From DATAEE01 sp963725145 (lineage in GTDB: Bacteria > Acidobacteriota > Vicinamibacteria > Vicinamibacterales > 2-12-FULL-66-21), in NCBI GenBank assembly GCA_963725145.1, contig CAVRXL010000012.1, positions 1,426,001 to 1,490,000 of the forward strand: DNA of 64,000 nt. Direction: 5' to 3'. The translations under genes and the position numbers were made by a program. The notes beneath the pieces were generated by a model. The model did no database searches and had not been told where the DNA came from. It saw only the letters and a program-made list of their open reading frames with translations. Numbering within the stretch: the stretch's first letter is position 1; each line of letters begins with the position of its first letter. Positions 59,189 through 64,000 of the stretch are shown here, piece by piece.

Positions 59189-60673
59189 CCTGCGATAGAG
59201 CGCCACCCCTCCTCCTTCAGACACCCGCCGATAGCCGGAGAGATAGTCGGGGCGCTGGCGCGCGAGGAGCGCCAGCATGTCGCCCCCTTCGGCGCGTTCC
59301 TCGATCAGGATCCACTCGGCGTAGGAGCGAGGGCTTTTGAGCGCCTCGGTCCAGAGGTCGCCGTTGCCTTCGTGGAGGTAGTCGCGGATGTGGAACCCCG
59401 CGTGCGACGTCTCCTGCATGTAATGCGCGAGCGAGCCCATGCTCGCCATGATGGGCTGGCCGTCCCACTCGCGCGTGAGGTACGCGGTGACCGCCGCGCG
59501 CGCGCGGCTGTGTGGCAGATCCCGCTGCGCTTCACGGACGATCGGCGTGTCGTTCGCGAACGGCGGCCGGACGAGGCCTACTGTGCCGACCAGTGCACAG
59601 GCCGCGACGAGCGACGCGAGCGGTGAGCGCCGGCGGAGCAACCCCACGAGCGTTCCAGCCAGGAGCCCCAGCGCGACCACGATGGAAACGATGTAGCGCG
59701 CGCGATAGGGGTGACCCTGGAGGAACGCGTAGAAGGGGAGCGCCGCAGCCGCGGCGGGCGCGAGCACGACCAGCAGGCGGCCGTCGCGCCCGCGCCGGAT
59801 GATCGCCGTGATGACGACCGCCGCGACGCCCGCGGCACCGGTCCAGGCCAGCGGACGGCCGGCGAGGATCGTCACTCCCTCCACAATCTGCTCGAGCGCG
59901 AGCCACGGATCGCCTAGAGCGGGGTTCTCCGGGACGAAGAATCCGCCCGACACGAACCAGGCACCGACGGTCGCGCGGCTGATCACGAAAAACAGGCCGA
60001 TGGCAGCCGCGGGCCACCGCGCAAGCCGGGCCACGTCGCGCGCCGCCTCGCCGGCGCGGGCGCCGGCGAGCATGCGAGCGCAGGCCGCGAGCGCCAGCGC
60101 TGCCGCCGCGATCGGCCACGCCTCATATCGCGTCCAGCACGCCGCCGCGAGCGCGAGGCCCGCGCCGCGGTCCAGCGATCGGCGGGCGTTGTCGTCCAAC
60201 TGCGGCTCGAGCCACCTCGTGAGCCGCTCGATCGCGACGAGCGTCGTCGCGAAGAGCAGCGGCTCGGTCATCGGCGTGCTTTGCAGGTACAGCACGTTCG
60301 GATCGAGCGCGATCAATGCGGCCGCGGCGAGCGCGCCGGCGGTAGAATCGGTGACGCGCGCGACTATGGCCGCGGCGGCGCCCGCCGCGACGACCAGGCT
60401 GGCTATCGAGATCGCGACGCCCGAGAACCCGCTGCGGTACCAGGCGTCGATCTGGACCGGAAGCGCGTTGAGGAGATGTGGCAAGGGCAGCCAGACCGCG
60501 CCGATCTGGTGCCAGCCGGGGAAGATACTGTCGAAGATCCGCCGCGCGACGACGAGGTGTGCTTTGGCGTCGTAGTGGCTCAGCGTCAGGCCGGCGCGAG
60601 CGTAGAAAAGGGCGGCCGCGACGCCGGCCGCGAGCGAACCGGCGCGCGCCAGGCGAGCGGCTATAATCGGCAA
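59171..60673 (-). CDS. GT-C-type membrane glycosyltransferase-like protein
   Basis: The ~500-residue protein has about ten membrane helices. The first loop LSHYDAKAHLVVARRIFDS carries the acidic residue expected for GT-C enzymes using lipid-phosphate sugars, followed by WLPLPHLLNALP and a periplasmic TPMTEPLLFATTLVAIERL segment. The C-terminus is soluble (about 400-500). I place the start at the TTG 60673, since frames further upstream overlap the divergent VTT gene. The last codons lie in a palindromic repeat. Sugar and acceptor unknown. Confidence 0.7.
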   Translation of the reverse strand: MPIIAARLARAGSLAAGVAAALFYARAGLTLSHYDAKAHLVVARRIFDSIFPGWHQIGAVWLPLPHLLNALPVQIDAWYRSGFSGVAISIASLVVAAGAAAAIVARVTDSTAGALAAAALIALDPNVLYLQSTPMTEPLLFATTLVAIERLTRWLEPQLDDNARRSLDRGAGLALAAACWTRYEAWPIAAAALALAACARMLAGARAGEAARDVARLARWPAAAIGLFFVISRATVGAWFVSGGFFVPENPALGDPWLALEQIVEGVTILAGRPLAWTGAAGVAAVVITAIIRRGRDGRLLVVLAPAAAAALPFYAFLQGHPYRARYIVSIVVALGLLAGTLVGLLRRRSPLASLVAACALVGTVGLVRPPFANDTPIVREAQRDLPHSRARAAVTAYLTREWDGQPIMASMGSLAHYMQETSHAGFHIRDYLHEGNGDLWTEALKSPRSYAEWILIEERAEGGDMLALLARQRPDYLSGYRRVSEGGGVALYRRLSAEF

Positions 60674-60706
60674 GGTGCGTAGTTTACCCGAAGGCCCGCG
60701 CCACTC

Positions 60707-61321
60707 ATGAGGCGTCTCATCGCCTGGATACAGGCGTTCGCGCTCGGCATCGGCGGCCCCGGGCTGTTCCTCATCGCCTTCCTCGATTCCTCGATCCTGT
60801 CGCTGCCGGAAATCAACGACATTCTGATCGTCTCGATGGTGATGCAGCACCCCGAGCGGCTGGTGTTCTACGCCGCGATGTCGACGCTCGGGTCGATCGC
60901 CGGCTGCCTGCTGTTGTACTGGCTCGGCTACAAGGGCGGCGAGGCGTTTCTGCGCAAGCGGGTCAACCCGCGGCGCGTCGACCGCGGTCTCGCGCTCTTC
61001 CGGAAGTACGGTGTCGTCGCGATCTTCGTCCCGGCGATCCTGCCGCCGCCGGCGCCGTTCAAGATCTTCGTGCTCCTCGCCGGCGTGTCGCGGGTGAATC
61101 CGTGGACCTTTGTCGGCGCCATCGCGGCCGGGCGCGGCCTCCGGTACTTCGGCGAGGGGCTGCTCGCCATCTGGTACGGTGAGCAGACGATCGCCTTTCT
61201 CGAGCGTCACGGGCTGACGATCGCGATCGTCGTGGCGATCGTCGGGGCAGCCGGAGGCGTCTGGTGGGTCACACGGCGGCGATCCGCGGACGCGCGCCAT
61301 GGCAGCGCGGAATCCAGCTAG
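60707..61321 (+). CDS. DedA/VTT-domain membrane protein
   Basis: This 204-residue protein has the VTT (DedA) core: an amphipathic re-entrant segment (FLIAFLDSSILSLPEINDILIVSMVM), GSIAGCLLLYWLGYKGGE, then KYGVVAIFVPAILPPPAPFKIFVLLAGV and a final helix pair. DedA proteins move or flip membrane lipids such as undecaprenyl phosphate. Several GT-C genes nearby would use such carriers. Confidence 0.88.
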   Translation: MRRLIAWIQAFALGIGGPGLFLIAFLDSSILSLPEINDILIVSMVMQHPERLVFYAAMSTLGSIAGCLLLYWLGYKGGEAFLRKRVNPRRVDRGLALFRKYGVVAIFVPAILPPPAPFKIFVLLAGVSRVNPWTFVGAIAAGRGLRYFGEGLLAIWYGEQTIAFLERHGLTIAIVVAIVGAAGGVWWVTRRRSADARHGSAESS

Positions 61322-61368
61322 GCCGGCCCTAAGTTCGACTATAATAAGGTGTTAATCCAGCCGGCCTG

Positions 61369-62346
61369 ATGCTCCCCGAGCTATCCGTCGTCATCCCCGT
61401 GCGCAACGAGGCGCCAAGCGTGCGGCAGCTTCACCAGGAGCTGACCGAGGTCCTGAGGGCCTGGGGCAGAAGCTACGAGCTCGTCTTCGTCGAAGACGGG
61501 AGCACCGACGACACGTTCGATCGCCTCGCCGAGATCCACCGGCGGGATCCGCGCGTGCGGGTCATTCGCTTTCGACGCAACTTCGGCCAGACCGCGGCGT
61601 TTGCCGCCGGCTTCGCGCATGCGCGCGGCCGGTACATCGTGACCACCGACGGCGACCTGCAGAACGATCCGAGCGACATCCCGCCGATGGTGGAGGAGCT
61701 GGAGCGCGGCGGATTCGACATCGTCTGCGGGTGGAGGCGGCATCGGAAGGATCCCTTTTTCAGCCGACGCGTGCCGTCGACGATCGCGAACCGAATCATC
61801 TCGTGGGCGACCGGCGTGTATCTGCACGACTACGGATGCTCGCTGAAGGTGTTTCGCGCCGAAGTCGTCAAACCGATGCGGCTCTACGGCGAGATGCACC
61901 GGTTCCTGCCGGCGATCGCAAGCGAGATGGGCGTGCGGATCAAGGAACGTGTGGTCAACCACCGGCGGCGCGAGCACGGAACGTCGAACTACGGGATCTC
62001 GCGTACGGTCCGCGTCCTCCTCGATCTGATGACGGTCAAGTTCCTCATCAGCTACTCGACGCGTCCGCTGCAGATCTTCGGCTTGCTCGGCCTCGGGATG
62101 GGCACCGCCGGCCTGGTCGTGCTCACGTACCTCGGCTACCTCAAGTACGTTGCCCACGAAGGCATCGGTCAGCGTCTCTGGCTGCCGTTCGCCGTGCTGC
62201 TCATCTTCACCGGTGTGCAGCTCGTGACGCTCGGCCTGCTCGCCGAGCTGCAGGCGCGAACCTACCACGAGTCGCAGGACAAACCGGTGTACGTCGTGCG
62301 CGACGTGCTGGAAACGCCCGCGGCCGCCGTGGTCACGTCGAGGTAG
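61369..62346 (+). CDS. Family 2 glycosyltransferase, dolichol-phosphate-mannose-synthase-like
   Basis: This 325-residue protein has a GT-A catalytic domain (about 1-225): VVIPVRNEAPSVRQL, VFVEDGSTDDTFD, FRRNFGQTAAFAAGF, and the metal-binding TTDGDLQNDPSDIP. YGISRTVRVLLDLMTVKFL leads into two C-terminal membrane helices. It resembles ArnC/DPM1-type enzymes that load sugars on polyprenyl phosphate. The product could feed the GT-C proteins on either side. Confidence 0.92.
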   Translation: MLPELSVVIPVRNEAPSVRQLHQELTEVLRAWGRSYELVFVEDGSTDDTFDRLAEIHRRDPRVRVIRFRRNFGQTAAFAAGFAHARGRYIVTTDGDLQNDPSDIPPMVEELERGGFDIVCGWRRHRKDPFFSRRVPSTIANRIISWATGVYLHDYGCSLKVFRAEVVKPMRLYGEMHRFLPAIASEMGVRIKERVVNHRRREHGTSNYGISRTVRVLLDLMTVKFLISYSTRPLQIFGLLGLGMGTAGLVVLTYLGYLKYVAHEGIGQRLWLPFAVLLIFTGVQLVTLGLLAELQARTYHESQDKPVYVVRDVLETPAAAVVTSR

Positions 62347-62399
62347 CGGGTACGTCCTCTTTTTCTGCGCGGTTTTCACAACGGGTTCTTCTGGCGGCC

Positions 62400-63332
62400 G
62401 TGATGGCGGTCGCCGCGGCCTGCGGCGACTCGGCCGGCCCGCTGCCGATGGGGCCGTCGATCGCCTGTCCCGCCCCGGTCGCGACCTCGTCGGCGACGGG
62501 GCAGCCGGTGGCCGTCTTGTATCCGGCGCCGGTCGCCATGGGCGGCTCGGCGCCGGTCGCCGTGACGTGCGCGCCGCCGTCTGGATCGACATTCCCGATC
62601 GGATCGACGCAGGTCGCCTGCGTCGCGACCGATGCGCGCGGGGCGTCCGCGTTGTGCGCCTTCTCGATCGTCGTGACCGGGCCGCCCAGGCTGGCGGCCA
62701 CGCGGTTCCTGTCGTTCGGCGACAGTCTGACGCTTGGGACGACATCGGTCCCGAGCATCCGGTTCCTCTCGGAGGTGCCCGATTCGTATCCGTTCAAGCT
62801 CCAGCGCCTCCTCACGCAACGCTACACCGCCCAGACCGTGACGGTCCTCAACGACGGCATCGGCGGCGAGATGGCCTCGTCCCCGACGCTGCACAGCCCG
62901 GGCGGTGACGTCCGGTTGCCGCAGAGCGTCGACACCCATCGTCCCGAGGTGGTGCTGTTGATGGAAGGGACGAACGACCTTCAGGTATTGAATCCGGATC
63001 GACGCCCTCGAGGCGCTCGAAGGCATGGTGCACAACGCGCGCGTGCGCGGCGCGCGCGTGTTTCTCGCGACGATTCCGCCGCAGAAGCCGGGCTCTCCGA
63101 CACCAACCCGACGTCGATGGCGCTGGTTCCCGGTTTCAACGATCAGATCCGGGCGCTCGCCACGCGCGAGGGGGCGACGCTCGTGGAGGTGTACAACCGG
63201 AATGCGTAGGCCGTCCGATCTGATCGGCCGGACGGACTGCACCCGGTGCCGCAGGGCTACGATCTCATGGCCCAGATCTTCTTCGACACGATCCGGGCCA
63301 CGCTGGAGGCGCAACGGCTTGCGCTTCCGTAA
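62400..63332 (+). pseudogene. Lipoprotein-like SGNH/GDSL hydrolase with HYR-type domain, several frameshifts
   Basis: The readable N-terminus has a lipobox-like AVAAACGDS and a HYR/Ig-type domain (TCAPPSGSTFPIGSTQVACVATDARGA). The GDSL block FLSFGDSLTLG with the catalytic Ser follows, and then GIGGEM and MEGTND. The frame then needs to shift near 63000 (IDALEALEGMVHNARVRGARVFLATIPPQKPG is in another frame) and back near 63090. It meets an in-frame TAG at 63207, and the conserved DGLHPVPQGYDLM with the catalytic Asp/His lies after it. All SGNH blocks survive but not in one frame. Confidence 0.75.
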
Positions 63333-64000
63333 GCCGCTGGCCGCGCTGGCGCTGTTCGCGCTGCTGACGGTCGTTCATACCTGGCCGCTCGCGACGGGGC
63401 CGGCCACGCTCTCGCGCAACGACAACGCCGACACCGTCCTCAACGAGTGGATCCTGGCCTGGGTCGCCCATCAGCTGCCGAGGGCGCCGCTGCGTCTCTT
63501 TCAGGGCAACATCTTCCATCCAGAGCCGGACACGCTGGCGTTTTCGGAGCACATGGTCGTGCAGTCGGTGATGGGGCTGCCGTTTTTTTCGCTGGGCGCG
63601 TCCCCGGTGCTGGTGTACAACCTGCTGCTGCTCGCCGGTTTCACGCTGACTGCGTGGATGATGTACCTGGTAATCGCGCGCGCGACGGGGGACGCGCTCG
63701 CCGGCCTGGTCGCCGGATCGCTGGCCGCCTTCAATTCCCACGTCTTCACGCGGCTGCCGCATCTCCAGGCGTTGCACGTCGAGTTTCTTCCGCTCGCGGT
63801 CCTCGCGCTGCACACGCTGCTCGTGCGGCCTTCCCTCCGGAACGCGATCGGCCTCGGCGTGCTCTTCGCGCTTCAGGGGCTCACGTCCAACTACTGGCTG
63901 GCCTTCATCACGCTCGCGTTCGTCGCGGCGGGACTCGTCAGGCCGGGCGAGTGGACGGGCGCCCGACTGCCTCGCGCGGGACTCATGCTGGTGCTCGCGG
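63319..64000 (+). CDS. GT-C-like multi-pass membrane protein (cut by window end)
   Basis: The frame opens from a TTG at 63319 and runs off the window without a stop (~227 residues visible). It has a first helix (PLAALALFALLTVVHTWPL) and a loop with RNDNADTVLNEWILAWVAHQLPRAP, acidic like GT-C enzymes, then FQGNIFHPEPDTLAFSEHM and at least three more helices. It resembles uncharacterised bacterial membrane proteins of the oligosaccharyltransferase-like superfamily. The start is tentative since no ribosome binding site is visible. Confidence 0.65.
   Translation, partial: MRFRKPLAALALFALLTVVHTWPLATGPATLSRNDNADTVLNEWILAWVAHQLPRAPLRLFQGNIFHPEPDTLAFSEHMVVQSVMGLPFFSLGASPVLVYNLLLLAGFTLTAWMMYLVIARATGDALAGLVAGSLAAFNSHVFTRLPHLQALHVEFLPLAVLALHTLLVRPSLRNAIGLGVLFALQGLTSNYWLAFITLAFVAAGLVRPGEWTGARLPRAGLMLVLA

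Noticed and set aside
61340..61345. TATAAT box upstream of the DPM-like transferase
   Set aside because: No acceptable -35 hexamer lies 16-18 bases upstream, so it was not called as a promoter.

Overview
This is a GC-rich, tightly packed bacterial chromosome segment, most likely from an uncultured Acidobacteriota of the Vicinamibacteria type. That assignment is an inference. It rests on the two very large MacB/FtsX-type permeases of the acidobacterial 'ADOP' style, the diderm gene set (System I cytochrome c maturation, outer-membrane barrels, a TonB-receptor-like protein), and several families of short palindromic repeats scattered between and inside genes. There are no rRNAs, phages, insertion sequences or CRISPR arrays. 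One tRNA (Phe, GAA) is present.

Layout. 1-1205: the end of rpiB and a deoC with an N-terminal extension, which looks like the edge of a sugar-phosphate bacterial microcompartment locus. 1213-8439: small-domain genes, then a run of five genes that overlap by 4 bp each (class II cytochrome c, DUF3179 protein, frameshifted APC permease, receiver-only response regulator, PAS/GAF/PAS histidine kinase). 8466-19548 (minus strand): an export operon made of a membrane-fusion protein, an ABC ATPase, two ADOP permeases, an NtrC-like regulator, an NtrY-like kinase and an MscS channel. 19834-25977: a Rieske membrane protein, a clpP remnant, treZ, a glycogen-debranching enzyme and rsgA. 25981-32180: a HTH/membrane protein, a CBS protein, a histone-like basic protein, a nitrilase-fold hydrolase, GNAT, CsbD and an ATP-dependent DNA ligase. 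32195-38141: a broken outer-membrane receptor and secreted proteins. 38225-43848: tRNA-Phe, an FtsB-like gene, a Crp/Fnr regulator, recA with a clear promoter, a thiolase/3-hydroxybutyryl-CoA dehydrogenase pair, a DciA-like gene and maf.

43920-52577: a broken di-haem cytochrome gene divergent from a complete but unusual cytochrome c maturation operon. CcmE has a CxxxY haem site. CcmF is fused to CcmH. A CcmI-like head is fused to a zinc ribbon and a secreted domain. These are followed by ccmA, ccmB, ccmC, ccmD and a small membrane protein. 52574-64000: membrane GT-C glycosyltransferase-like proteins, a phosphoesterase/aroK/aroA operon, an RsbW-like kinase, an inositol-monophosphatase-type gene, an outer-membrane barrel, a VTT-domain protein, a dolichol-phosphate-mannose-synthase-like transferase, a broken SGNH hydrolase and a truncated GT-C protein.

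Two window-wide features stand out. At least six palindrome-type repeats have several copies translated inside proteins or next to start codons. At least four otherwise well-preserved genes carry single-base frameshifts, which are either real decay or assembly indels.
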